Positions 56,886-64,000 of a stretch of DNA of 64,000 bases are shown here, one piece after another (positions within the stretch are counted from its first letter, which is position 1; every line of letters starts with the position of its first letter). The notes under the pieces are model-generated. The model saw only the letters and a list, made by a program, of their open reading frames with translations, was not told the origin of the DNA and did not search any database. The stretch is from NCBI GenBank assembly GCA_001005265.1, contig CP011392.1:1361902-1425901 (forward strand), in the 5' to 3' direction. This stretch comes from Dehalogenimonas sp. WBC-2. GTDB taxonomy: Bacteria > Chloroflexota > Dehalococcoidia > Dehalococcoidales > Dehalococcoidaceae. The translations under genes were made by a program, and so were the position numbers.

Positions 56886-57725
56886 TTATGTCCCCCCCGA
56901 CATCAATTCCTGCCAGGTGCGCTGCAACAATAGAGCATCACCCTCAATACTAGGACTTTCACACACCAGCATACCGCCAGCTTTAAAATCATAAAGTGCC
57001 TGAAGAAGTTCATCAAAACGGTAATCGGTTTCAGCCAGGTTGAGATGACGCCGTTCTCCGGTCCTGCCGTATTCGATGCCGGAGACGTGCAGGTGCAAAT
57101 CAGACAACGCCTCTGCCCCCAACGCCTCACCAATCCGGCTGAGCACTTCTGAGAACTCAGCATAGCTGTTATAACGGCCGGTAACGGCGCGCAGGTGGGC
57201 AAAATCTATAGCCGGAGCGACCCCGGGGAGTTCTTTAGACAGTCGGAGAATCTCCGAAAGGGTACCGAATTGGCTCACCTTGCCCGCCAGTTCCGGGCGC
57301 AGGGTAATCCGGCTACCGTCATCACCCAATTTTTCCAGCACCAGTTCCATTTGTCCCTTTATTTGGTCATAAACAGTTCCCGGGTCACCCTTCAGATAAT
57401 AACCCGCATGAAAAACGATGCCGCCAGCCCCGGCCATGGCGGCGATACGCGCCGCGTGATGCAGAACGCCAACCGACTGCCGCTGTTTAATCTCGTCAAC
57501 GGCATTGAGATTGAGGTAATAAGGTGCATGGCAGGAGAGTTTTAGCCCGAGTTTATCGCCAACATAAGCCACCGGTGGTGCGGTATTCTCTTTAAGATAA
57601 ACACCACGCACAAACTCTATCTCCATACCGCCCAAACCGAGATCAGCCACTCTTTTTAGCCCTGAGATGGTATCGCCTTTACCTTTGGTGCTAGCAGGAA
57701 TGCCCGCAGTGCAGAAATACAGCAT
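56886..57725 (-). CDS. Endonuclease-IV-like (xylose isomerase-fold) protein
   Basis: This 279-residue TIM-barrel protein belongs to the AP-endonuclease-2 superfamily. Metal-ligand-like positions appear in LSCHAPYYLNL, IVFHAGYYLKG, PAIDFAHLRAV and LHLHVSGIEYG, with a final glutamate in LVCESPSIEG. The pattern resembles archaeal/bacterial deoxyribonuclease-IV-like proteins, but a sugar isomerase role cannot be excluded. TTGCCT-17-TATACT ends eight bases before the ATG, so the mRNA is likely leaderless. Confidence 0.82.
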   Translation of the reverse strand: MLYFCTAGIPASTKGKGDTISGLKRVADLGLGGMEIEFVRGVYLKENTAPPVAYVGDKLGLKLSCHAPYYLNLNAVDEIKQRQSVGVLHHAARIAAMAGAGGIVFHAGYYLKGDPGTVYDQIKGQMELVLEKLGDDGSRITLRPELAGKVSQFGTLSEILRLSKELPGVAPAIDFAHLRAVTGRYNSYAEFSEVLSRIGEALGAEALSDLHLHVSGIEYGRTGERRHLNLAETDYRFDELLQALYDFKAGGMLVCESPSIEGDALLLQRTWQELMSGGT

Positions 57726-57733
57726 AAGCGTTA

Positions 57734-57762
57734 AGTATAGGTGACCGGTTACAGGCAGGCAA
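57734..57762 (-). promoter_or_regulatory. Promoter placing transcription at the endonuclease-like start codon
   Basis: TTGCCT (57757-57762) and TATACT (57734-57739) are 17 bases apart on the minus strand. Only eight bases separate the -10 box from ATG. No ribosome-binding site is visible. Confidence 0.65.
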
Positions 57763-57767
57763 ACACC

Positions 57768-58388
57768 TTAATTGACCGACTGACCGGTCCGTATATTTGC
57801 CTGTTCCGACGACCGGATGGATTCTATAACCTTGACAGCCGTCACCCGGACTGCATAGGCACACTCGGCAACAGGCTGGAGACAACTTTGACTTTTATCG
57901 TTGGGCAAAGTCGGCCATGTCCGGCACGTTTGGGGACGGATATTATATATCCGGCACCGGCCATTACGCTGGTTCCACCACTGGCAGGGATGAGCCTTTT
58001 TAATCATCCAAACGCCATCATTAACAGCGAAATAGTCCAGCTTTTTCACCTTGAGTTTACGGCTGATGCGTTCGGCATCTTCCGCCGTTACAATAACGCC
58101 GACAGTCTGAGAACAACACCAGCCACATCCGGCGCATGCCTCTTGGAGCTGCTTCATCATCCGGTGTGAATCTTCTCCGATTACATCAACAAACGACACC
58201 ATCTGCATAAGATTTTGGTCTGGCATATTTCCAAAAACATGGGGGAATTCGTGTCGCAAAAGCTCTATCACCGCAAAGATGAATCGGTCATATTTTTCAC
58301 CGTGCTTTTGCCGCTTTAACTTGACCAGTTCAAATAACGGCTCAAGTTCTTTATCTGATTGTAGTCCGGTATTGTCTTTTTGTGTCAT
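57768..58388 (-). CDS. YkgJ-like zinc/iron-chelating domain protein
   Basis: This 206-residue protein has the cysteine motif CAGCGWCCSQT followed by CRIYNIRPQTCRTWPTLP, which matches the CxxCxxCC pattern of the YkgJ/UPF0153 family predicted to bind Zn or Fe-S. A helical N-terminal region of about 90 residues precedes it. The function is not known. The gene lies 20 bases after a lipid-kinase gene on the same strand. Confidence 0.85.
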   Translation of the reverse strand: MTQKDNTGLQSDKELEPLFELVKLKRQKHGEKYDRFIFAVIELLRHEFPHVFGNMPDQNLMQMVSFVDVIGEDSHRMMKQLQEACAGCGWCCSQTVGVIVTAEDAERISRKLKVKKLDYFAVNDGVWMIKKAHPCQWWNQRNGRCRIYNIRPQTCRTWPTLPNDKSQSCLQPVAECAYAVRVTAVKVIESIRSSEQANIRTGQSVN

Positions 58389-58408
58389 TCCTTAATCCTG
58401 ATTATGCT

Positions 58409-59290
58409 TCAACGAACGATAAAATTTATGACCCGTGGCCTGACCGTGATGTCTACCGGTGTCTTGCCGATAATATCGCCGTCGCCCTGTACCGCAAGAT
58501 TTTGGGTACTGTTTATTCTAATTTCGCGACCCTCACCAATAAATTTGATGACCCGTTTCTTGCGGCGCAGTGCAATATCCAGAGCGGCATCGGCGATTTC
58601 CTGCGGCGTCCATTGGCTCAAAGCTACAATCTCGACACTGCCATCGTCAATGCGGGAGGACTCATGGACATGGTACTGCGGCACGCCGAGGACGCCGGTA
58701 TTGGTCACATGTATTTCCACCGCCCGGATGGAGTAAGGGTGTCCATCAATTAACAGTTCATAATCACAGGGAGTGATTTTATGCGTCGCCTGTGCCACCC
58801 CGATGACATAGGAAAATATACCTGTCCTGGCTTTATATTTGGGATTAAGATTATCCACAGCAAACGATGAAACACCAGTAGAAACATTGAGGAAACACAA
58901 GCGACCGTTGACCTCCATGCCATCAATAGCCCTGGTTTTCTGCGAAACCGCCGCCAGTCTGATGGCCCTGTTGATGTTCATAGGAATCCGTAAGACGCGG
59001 GCCAGGGTGTTGGCTGTACCGGTAGGGATTATCCCCAGAGAATGCGGTTTGCCAAAAAGATGACCCGCCACCAAACTGACAGTACCGTCGCCACCAGCAG
59101 CCAGAAATGAACGGCAGCCGTTACCCGCTGCCCGGTCAATCTCTTGAGCTATCCCCAAATCATCCTCGATATAATGGAAACTGAGTTTTTTCCCCGCCTG
59201 TGAAAAGGCTGCACTCAAATCCCGGTAAAGTTCCGGGTAAAAATGACTCGCTGTTTTTGAAATCAGAGCCAAACAGGTCTCTTCAGTCAT
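58409..59290 (-). CDS. YegS/DagK-family lipid kinase (second copy)
   Basis: This protein (293 residues from MTEETCLAL; a GTG 36 bases further upstream is an alternative) has FLAAGGDGTVSLVAGHLFG, GIIPTGTANTLARVLRIP, and a C-terminal QNLAVQGDGDIIGKTPVDI pattern. It is only distantly similar to the copy at 35363, so different lipids are likely. Neither candidate start has a strong ribosome-binding site. Confidence 0.9.
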   Translation of the reverse strand: MTEETCLALISKTASHFYPELYRDLSAAFSQAGKKLSFHYIEDDLGIAQEIDRAAGNGCRSFLAAGGDGTVSLVAGHLFGKPHSLGIIPTGTANTLARVLRIPMNINRAIRLAAVSQKTRAIDGMEVNGRLCFLNVSTGVSSFAVDNLNPKYKARTGIFSYVIGVAQATHKITPCDYELLIDGHPYSIRAVEIHVTNTGVLGVPQYHVHESSRIDDGSVEIVALSQWTPQEIADAALDIALRRKKRVIKFIGEGREIRINSTQNLAVQGDGDIIGKTPVDITVRPRVINFIVR

Positions 59291-59372
59291 GTTTAACACT
59301 TTACTACTATTTATTGATGCAGTCACATCGCGCTATCCCGACGCTTCGTGATGGAATCTTGCGTAGAATAAA

Positions 59373-59405
59373 AGGGGGAGGGGGTGCTGAAAACCCCCTC
59401 CCCCT
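59373..59405 (-). terminator. Terminator of the thiL-tsaE-tsaB-ndk operon
   Basis: A 12-base perfect stem (AGGGGGAGGGGG with its complement) with a nine-base loop ends on the minus strand in CCCCCTTTTATTC. It is 18 bases after the ndk stop. Confidence 0.88.
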
Positions 59406-59423
59406 CATTCAGCTAACCAGTAT

Positions 59424-59843
59424 TTAGTACGAAAAAATATCTTCCGGTTTGAAATATAAGGAGAGTTCAAACTCAGCTGTTTCAGGTGAATCGGAGCCGT
59501 GAACTGCATTGCGTTCGATGTTTTCGGCAAAATCCTTGCGGATGGTGCCAAGCTCGGCCTTGGAGGGGTCGGTGGCTCCCATAGCTTTGCGGACTTTGAC
59601 CACCGCATCTTCTCCCTCAAATACCGCCGCCACCACCGGACCTGAGGTAATATAACTGACGACACTGCCGAAGAACGGTCTCTCCTTATGAACGGCATAG
59701 TGTCTTTCCGCAGTTGCCTTAGAGATCTTCAACATTCTCACCGCTGCCAATTTAACGCCGGTCGCCTCCAAACGGGCTAATATTGCTCCGGCATGACCAT
59801 TCTCAACCCCGTCGGGTTTAACCAGTACCAGTGTCCTTTCCAT
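59424..59843 (-). CDS. ndk: Nucleoside diphosphate kinase
   Basis: This 139-residue enzyme balances NTP pools by phosphate transfer through a histidine. It has ERTLVLVKPDG at the start, the SGPVVAAVFEG strand-helix and the active-site NAVHGSD (His115). AAAGGAG lies five bases before ATG. It is the last gene of its operon, directly adjoining the tsaB-HAD stop. Confidence 0.97.
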   Translation of the reverse strand: MERTLVLVKPDGVENGHAGAILARLEATGVKLAAVRMLKISKATAERHYAVHKERPFFGSVVSYITSGPVVAAVFEGEDAVVKVRKAMGATDPSKAELGTIRKDFAENIERNAVHGSDSPETAEFELSLYFKPEDIFSY

Positions 59844-61208
59844 CTATGCTCCTTTATGTAATTTTGCGTTTATCAATTCCAGTACCTGCGGCGGGTCCAT
59901 TTCTTCCAGGGAGACGACAACCACGTCCGCTGCATCCAGTTTTTCTTGCGGATGGGTGTTGCTGACAGCGATGACCGCCATTCCAGCGCAACAGGCCGCC
60001 TCTACTCCAGCCACTGCATCTTCAATAACCAGACATGAACCGGCATCCAATCCGAGTTTTTCTGCCGCCTTGAGAAAGACCTCAGGGTCAGGTTTGCCTT
60101 TCCGTACTTGCGTTGCGTCTACGGTGGCGTCAATCAGCGACTCCAGCGACAATTCCCTGATAATCAGGGCCACATTTTCCGGCGGCGCGGACGAGGCCAC
60201 CGCCTGCTTGAAATCACTCTCTTTCAAGGCACGCATCAATTCTATTACGCCTGGGAAAACCCTGGCCTGGCCGACGACCATACGTCTGTAGGCTGCCTCT
60301 TTTTCGTCACCGATCGCCCTCACTTCTTCCGTAACGGGCGGCCTGCCGGTAACATAGGAGATGATGTCGTCGTTTCTACGCCCGAAAGTGTTATCAAACT
60401 GCGCCCGGGTCATTTCTATGCCACGCTTGCCAAGGGCGTCCCGCCATGACTGAAAATGCAGTTCGGCAGAGTCAATTATAACACCATCCATATCCCAGAT
60501 AACACCGCGCCCAGGTAACCCTGAGGTATTGCGCGGAATCTTTGGTGGCGTAACCTGAGGCCGCCGCAGATACAATGCCTGAAGAGATGCCGCCGTATCA
60601 GTTTCACCCTTTTGAAAACGTTCAAAACCAATTTGCCCCAGCGCTGCAGTTCTGGAGATACTGGTTTCGGACCCGATTTCGATATCGCTTCGTGACCCAT
60701 ACAGCTTTTCCAGTAATCGTTCAGGTATCTCCCCGACGATAAGTGCCTTCTTGGGTAAAGTGGCAACCAGTTCCTCAGGCGTCATCGCCTGCTCAGGCAA
60801 GCGATTAACCCATTCACCTTGTAATGTCTCGAAACCGGCAATAGCGTAATCATGACCGAGCGGCAGTACAGAATATATGACGCAAGCGGCGTCACGGAAA
60901 CGTCTGGCCTCAGCCTCCAGCGTACTGACACCGGCAAGTGGTTTTGATAAAGCGAAGGCCAGCCCTTTTGCGTTGGCGATGCCCACTCTTACCCCGTTAT
61001 AACTCCCTGGTCCGCGGCAGACAGCGATGGCATTGATTTCATCCATTCTGACTTGCGACGATTTAAGTAAAGCTTCCAGCCGGGGCAGCAGTTCCACCGT
61101 TTGATTATGGTGCGTTAGCCAAGCCGCCTCGGCGAGAATTTCACCATCCCGTAGTAACGCCAGTCCGGTGTGAGCGGTGGCGGTGTCAAGAGCTAATATC
61201 ACCGTCAC
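59844..61208 (-). CDS. tsaB: TsaB fused to a HAD (beta-phosphoglucomutase-like) phosphatase
   Basis: Residues 1-220 are TsaB, a partner of TsaD and TsaE in making the t6A37 base of tRNAs that read ANN codons: LALDTATAHTGLAL, CRGPGSYNGVRVGIANAKGL and the VSTLEAEA segment. Residues 234-454 are a HAD hydrolase of the beta-phosphoglucomutase type: WDMDGVIIDS (Asp239 and Asp241), a helical cap, VASSAPPENV, RKGKPDPEVFL and VIEDAVAGVEAA. All HAD catalytic motifs are kept, so the domain is probably active. The two are joined by a short proline-rich linker. The start codon overlaps the tsaE stop by four bases. Confidence 0.93.
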   Translation of the reverse strand: MTVILALDTATAHTGLALLRDGEILAEAAWLTHHNQTVELLPRLEALLKSSQVRMDEINAIAVCRGPGSYNGVRVGIANAKGLAFALSKPLAGVSTLEAEARRFRDAACVIYSVLPLGHDYAIAGFETLQGEWVNRLPEQAMTPEELVATLPKKALIVGEIPERLLEKLYGSRSDIEIGSETSISRTAALGQIGFERFQKGETDTAASLQALYLRRPQVTPPKIPRNTSGLPGRGVIWDMDGVIIDSAELHFQSWRDALGKRGIEMTRAQFDNTFGRRNDDIISYVTGRPPVTEEVRAIGDEKEAAYRRMVVGQARVFPGVIELMRALKESDFKQAVASSAPPENVALIIRELSLESLIDATVDATQVRKGKPDPEVFLKAAEKLGLDAGSCLVIEDAVAGVEAACCAGMAVIAVSNTHPQEKLDAADVVVVSLEEMDPPQVLELINAKLHKGA

Positions 61209-61684
61209 GCCTTAACCCCGAATCTGGCATCAATATCAAGGAGAAGCTTCGCATAGCCTTCATTTAGTGCAGTGAACTCCAAACGCCTCCCCTTGTAGCC
61301 ATCGTACCCAAGCTCAATCTTCAAATAATCTTCAGGTAATAAAACTCCGGCCCGGTCGGCCCACTCCACTACCGTGACTCCATCGCCGTAGAGATAGTCA
61401 TCCAGACCAAGGTCAGAGATTTCAGGCAGGTTTTCCAGCCGGTACAGGTCCAAATGATACATCGGCAAACGGCCTTTCAGTTCTCGCATCAACACGAAGG
61501 TCGGACTCATCACACTGCCGCTGATACCTAGTCCACGGGCGATACCTTGAGTCAGCGTGGTTTTCCCTGAGCCCAGCGGCCCGTTAAGCAAAACCACGCT
61601 CCCGGCCTCAAGAGATTTACCAATATACTGCCCGATACGCCGCGTCGCCGCCGCTGTTTTAGTATAAATAAAGATCGAATTCAT
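61205..61684 (-). CDS. tsaE: tRNA t6A synthesis ATPase TsaE
   Basis: The start MNSIFIYTK (61684, 159 residues) is chosen because the upstream in-frame extension lies within the end of thiL and has no family similarity. Walker A GPLGSGKTTLTQG, switch MSPTFVLM, and the LYHLDLYRL-like MYHLDLYRLEN and EWADRAG motifs identify TsaE, which drives t6A turnover with TsaB and TsaD. No strong ribosome-binding site precedes it. The downstream overlap with tsaB (ATGA-type) fits joint regulation of both partners. Confidence 0.94.
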   Translation of the reverse strand: MNSIFIYTKTAAATRRIGQYIGKSLEAGSVVLLNGPLGSGKTTLTQGIARGLGISGSVMSPTFVLMRELKGRLPMYHLDLYRLENLPEISDLGLDDYLYGDGVTVVEWADRAGVLLPEDYLKIELGYDGYKGRRLEFTALNEGYAKLLLDIDARFGVKA

Positions 61685-61730
61685 AGTTGAGATAGTGTCT
61701 CTATTATCTGGCAGCGACTGATTTAGCGTA

Positions 61731-62720
61731 TCAAAAATGCTGCCATCCCGACGCTCCGACCGGCAGACAGCGCCCCTCGGCATCAAGTAATTCAAGTTTG
61801 CCTTTGCCGCGGCATATTTCACCGATGACCGTCACCGGACAGCATGCCCCTCCAATAACTCTCTCTATATTTTCATATTTCCCGGTAAAAAGGAGTTCAT
61901 AATCCTCGCCACCGTTCAAGGCTAATTGCAAGGCATCTGTCCCAGCAACGGCTGCCACCGACGGATGAATCGGAATACGTGCAGCTTCAATCCTCGCCCC
62001 GATATTGCTGGCATTCAAAACGTGTCCCAGATCGGCCAGCAGACCGTCACTGATATCGATGGCGCACTTGATGCCGTTTTTCAGCAGCAGTCGTCCCACA
62101 TCCAGCCTTGGCTGAGGCCGCCAGAAAGCGTCTGTTAGTTCAGCAGTATCAAACTCACCTGGTTTAAGCGAACCGTCGAGTGCCGCCAGACCGGCAGCCG
62201 CCGCGCCTAAACGGCCAGTGACAGCAATAAGGTCTCCGTTCCTGGCTTTAGAGCGCAATAGTACCTTAGACTTCGACTCAGCCCGGCCAATGACCGTCAC
62301 ATGAACACCTAACTGCGAGGCGCGGCTGATATTGCCCCCGGCAATAACCGTTCCTGATTGTTCTGCCAGTTCCAACATCCCCTGGTAAAGCCTGACCACG
62401 TCCTCGGGTTGCGTCTCCTCGGGTAAACCGAGAGACACCAGGGCATAATGAGGCGCGCCTCCCATAGCGGCGATATCAGAGAGATTGACCGCCAGCGCTT
62501 TCCAGCCTAATGCCTGCCAATCAAGGTACTTCCGCTGAAAATGGACGCCTTCATTAAGGCTATCAGTGGTTGCCAGTTGGAATTTTACGTTGGATTTTAT
62601 AACCGCAGCGTCATCGCCGATACCGGAAACAAACGAAGACCAATCGCCCGGTTTAACCCGATTGATCTCATCTGTAATCCGGTCTATGAGATCAAACTCG
62701 CTCAATTTAACGCTTTTCAC
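61731..62720 (-). CDS. thiL: Thiamine-monophosphate kinase ThiL
   Basis: ThiL phosphorylates thiamine monophosphate to the active diphosphate. The 329-residue protein has GIGDDAAVI, the DSLNEGVHF substrate loop, KALAVNLSDIAAMGG, and DISDGLLADLGH, all standard. The start codon is GTG at 62720, and TGA-TATAAT ends seven bases before it, so the mRNA is predicted to be leaderless. It heads the operon with tsaE, tsaB-HAD and ndk. I saw no TPP riboswitch. Confidence 0.95.
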   Translation of the reverse strand: MKSVKLSEFDLIDRITDEINRVKPGDWSSFVSGIGDDAAVIKSNVKFQLATTDSLNEGVHFQRKYLDWQALGWKALAVNLSDIAAMGGAPHYALVSLGLPEETQPEDVVRLYQGMLELAEQSGTVIAGGNISRASQLGVHVTVIGRAESKSKVLLRSKARNGDLIAVTGRLGAAAAGLAALDGSLKPGEFDTAELTDAFWRPQPRLDVGRLLLKNGIKCAIDISDGLLADLGHVLNASNIGARIEAARIPIHPSVAAVAGTDALQLALNGGEDYELLFTGKYENIERVIGGACCPVTVIGEICRGKGKLELLDAEGRCLPVGASGWQHF

Positions 62721-62727
62721 GACCCGG

Positions 62728-62736
62728 ATTATATCA
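62728..62736 (-). promoter_or_regulatory. Extended -10 promoter of thiL
   Basis: The minus strand reads TG-A-TATAAT, with seven bases to the GTG start. Transcription should begin at or next to the first base of the start codon. Confidence 0.65.
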
Positions 62737-62860
62737 TACCCCTTGCTTTCCGCCTCAGATTACGCTCTTACCATAATTACACGACAGGTTTTAAAGCATT
62801 GTTGCCCGGACACCCGATTTAAGATATTCTATCGCATGTATATTCTTATGGAGTAAATTG

Positions 62861-63067
62861 ATGTTCGAAAACATTTTTGGTTTCTTTTTTGCCAGTATTT
62901 TCGGCCTGATTGCATTTGCTTTCAGTTTGGCCATCTACTTTCTGCCCACAATCATTGCGGTGGCCGGAAAACGCCGCAATTCAATGTCCATTTTTCTCCT
63001 CAACCTCCTGCTTGGCTGGACATTCATCGGCTGGGTAGTTGCTCTGGTGTGGTCGGTAAAAAAATAA
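62861..63067 (+). CDS. Small membrane protein of the superinfection-immunity family
   Basis: This 68-residue protein has a hydrophobic N-terminal helix and the IYFLPTIIAVAGKRRNS and FLLNLLLGWTFIGWVVALVW motifs typical of the Imm_superinfect family, named after phage proteins that block superinfection. Chromosomal members are widespread and their role is unknown. GGAG lies seven bases before ATG. Confidence 0.82.
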   Translation: MFENIFGFFFASIFGLIAFAFSLAIYFLPTIIAVAGKRRNSMSIFLLNLLLGWTFIGWVVALVWSVKK

Positions 63068-63071
63068 TCCC

Positions 63072-63734
63072 TTAAAACGGCACTTCAGAGTTTCCGTCCC
63101 TGTCATCGGCTTGACTCTCGCATTTCTCCGGGCAATCCGCACTGGTCAGGTCGCAGTAGCGGCATTCAGCAACACTCGGTGAGCGCCGGGGCGCTTCCCC
63201 GGTCTCAAGTAAGTCCAAGAAATAAGTCACCCTTTTCTGGAATTCCAGATCAATCGCTGACGAAGGAATGACAGAGTGTTCGCCATCCTTATAAACGACA
63301 CACCCGCTGATCTTTTTACCTTTGTACACCGGTGAGCCGTATGGTAAGAAAAGCATATACAGCATCACCTGAACAATGTCGGAATGCCGCGGTGTGCCTG
63401 TCTTTATGTCATATACAGTCGCACTAGCGCCTTCATCAAGAGTGATCAAATCAGGCTTGCCGGACACGACCAAACCACTCTTACGCGTCACTCTGAACTG
63501 GTTCTGATCTTCTTTGAATATCGCCACTTTCGAGGAAGAACATTCCCGGCAAAGTTCGTCGAGGCATTGGTTGTGAGCCATTACCCACGCCGCTTGCTGA
63601 AAATCAGACGGAGCTTTATTAAAGCCCATATAATGGGTGCGGAACCACGGTGCCCAATGACACTGCACCTCGCCAGCCATGAGTTTAGCCAGCCAGGTTA
63701 CCCAGACATACAAGCCGGTGCGCGCTACGGTCAT
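63072..63734 (-). CDS. Cas4/RecB-like PD-(D/E)XK nuclease with C-terminal cysteines
   Basis: This 220-residue protein has the nuclease motifs SGKPDLI and TVYDIKTG (the D and DxK elements), followed by QVMLYMLFLP as motif QxxxY. Cysteines near the end (CRYCDLTSADCPEKC) and an earlier cysteine (VQCHW or DELCREC) could bind a [4Fe-4S] cluster as in Cas4 and AddB. There is no CRISPR array or cas gene in the window. It is also similar in type to the RecB-like PDDEXK_1 family. TG-T-TATAAT ends seven bases before the ATG. Confidence 0.82.
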   Translation of the reverse strand: MTVARTGLYVWVTWLAKLMAGEVQCHWAPWFRTHYMGFNKAPSDFQQAAWVMAHNQCLDELCRECSSSKVAIFKEDQNQFRVTRKSGLVVSGKPDLITLDEGASATVYDIKTGTPRHSDIVQVMLYMLFLPYGSPVYKGKKISGCVVYKDGEHSVIPSSAIDLEFQKRVTYFLDLLETGEAPRRSPSVAECRYCDLTSADCPEKCESQADDRDGNSEVPF

Positions 63735-63741
63735 ATTTTGA

Positions 63742-63750
63742 ATTATAACA
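63742..63750 (-). promoter_or_regulatory. Extended -10 promoter of the nuclease gene
   Basis: The minus strand reads TG-T-TATAAT, with seven bases to the ATG at 63734. It predicts a leaderless mRNA. Confidence 0.6.
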
Positions 63751-63834
63751 GCCTCAATAACGACAGGCGACCAAAGAAAGTGTATCTATAAAATAGTGAT
63801 AGTTCCCTGATGAACCCGGCTGATCTGTTATTGT

Positions 63835-64000
63835 TTTCTCCAAAAATCATAAAACAACTGAAACAACCTACCTGTTTACGATTAAAAACGGCGATTTTTG
63901 GGGGTTGTTTTCAGAAGAAACAAATAAATCAGATACTCTTTTAAACTACTAAATGCGTCCCTGGGAGGTTGTTTCTCCGAAAGTGAAAAAATATTAAAAC
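63835..64000 (-). repeat. AAACAACC-type repeat element, copy 2 (runs off the window)
   Basis: This is the inverted second copy of the element at 49381-49530. The core 63855-63920 matches 49448-49513 at 63 of 66 positions; outside the core, shared motifs include AAAGAGTAT and GAGAAACAACC. The element may continue beyond the window edge. No gene is supported between 63735 and the edge. Confidence 0.72.

Noticed and set aside
62721-62860. A TPP riboswitch before thiL
   Set aside because: The promoter lies only seven bases before the start codon, leaving no room for a leader aptamer.

Overview
The window looks like a chromosomal segment of a strictly anaerobic Chloroflexota bacterium of the class Dehalococcoidia, most likely Dehalogenimonas or a close relative. 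This is an inference from gene content: an Mvh-type [NiFe] hydrogenase joined to heterodisulfide-reductase-like HdrABC, a bacterial Elp3 (a Dehalococcoides Elp3 is known structurally), a TsaB-HAD fusion of the kind annotated in Dehalococcoides, and many small cysteine-rich or zinc-ribbon proteins. There is no rRNA, CRISPR array, transposase or prophage. One tRNA is present, tRNA-Thr(CGU). Most of the DNA has balanced base composition; about 14.4-17.8 kb and several intergenic stretches are clearly AT-rich.

Layout. 0.3-8.8 kb: one minus-strand operon hdrC-hdrB-hdrA-mvhD-(60-aa ORF)-mvhG-mvhA-maturation protease, driven by a strong promoter at 8790-8818 that is overlaid by inverted repeats. 8.8-13 kb: tRNA wobble-base genes, namely elp3 divergent from a Trm9/ALKBH8-like methyltransferase, then a zinc ribbon, a tautomerase, rimI and queH. 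13.2-14.3 kb: ruvB. 14.4-17.8 kb: AT-rich accessory genes (PH-SHOCT, zinc ribbon, DUF3795, GrpB). 17.8-23.3 kb: small membrane proteins, a PRC-barrel protein, DUF502, PPK2, rlmN and YtxH, which resembles a stress or envelope cluster. 23.5-31.1 kb: rpoB-rpoC. 31.4-37.9 kb: beta-CASP RNase, ABC exporter with a PLDc_N protein, HIT protein, lipid kinase, aminotransferase, msrB. 38-49.1 kb: a PAS histidine kinase, a GuaB3-type protein, DUF5661, CDF transporter, tRNA-Thr, Ca2+/cation antiporter, a CheB-CheR-PAS fusion and a second kinase. 49.1-49.7 kb: a repeat-rich noncoding stretch. 49.7-54.6 kb: Rieske protein, a hypothetical protein, rsmI, a zinc ribbon, metG, polyprenyl synthase. 54.8-63.7 kb: ftsH, endonuclease-IV-like protein, Fe-S/zinc protein, lipid kinase, ndk, tsaB-HAD, tsaE, thiL, a small membrane protein and a Cas4/RecB-like nuclease. 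The window ends inside a second copy of the repeat seen at 49.4 kb.

How the genes work together. The Hdr-Mvh operon should encode an H2-oxidising, flavin-based electron-bifurcating complex feeding ferredoxin and an unidentified second acceptor. Elp3 plus the Trm9-like enzyme could make an mcm5U-type wobble uridine, which is normally a eukaryotic and archaeal pathway; this is the most interesting candidate for an undescribed system here. QueH, RlmN, RsmI, TsaB and TsaE add further tRNA and rRNA modification. Several genes (elp3, ruvB, rlmN, the endonuclease-IV-like gene, thiL and the nuclease) have a -10 box only 6-10 bases before the start codon, so leaderless mRNAs appear common. All functional statements rest on motif reading without database searches.
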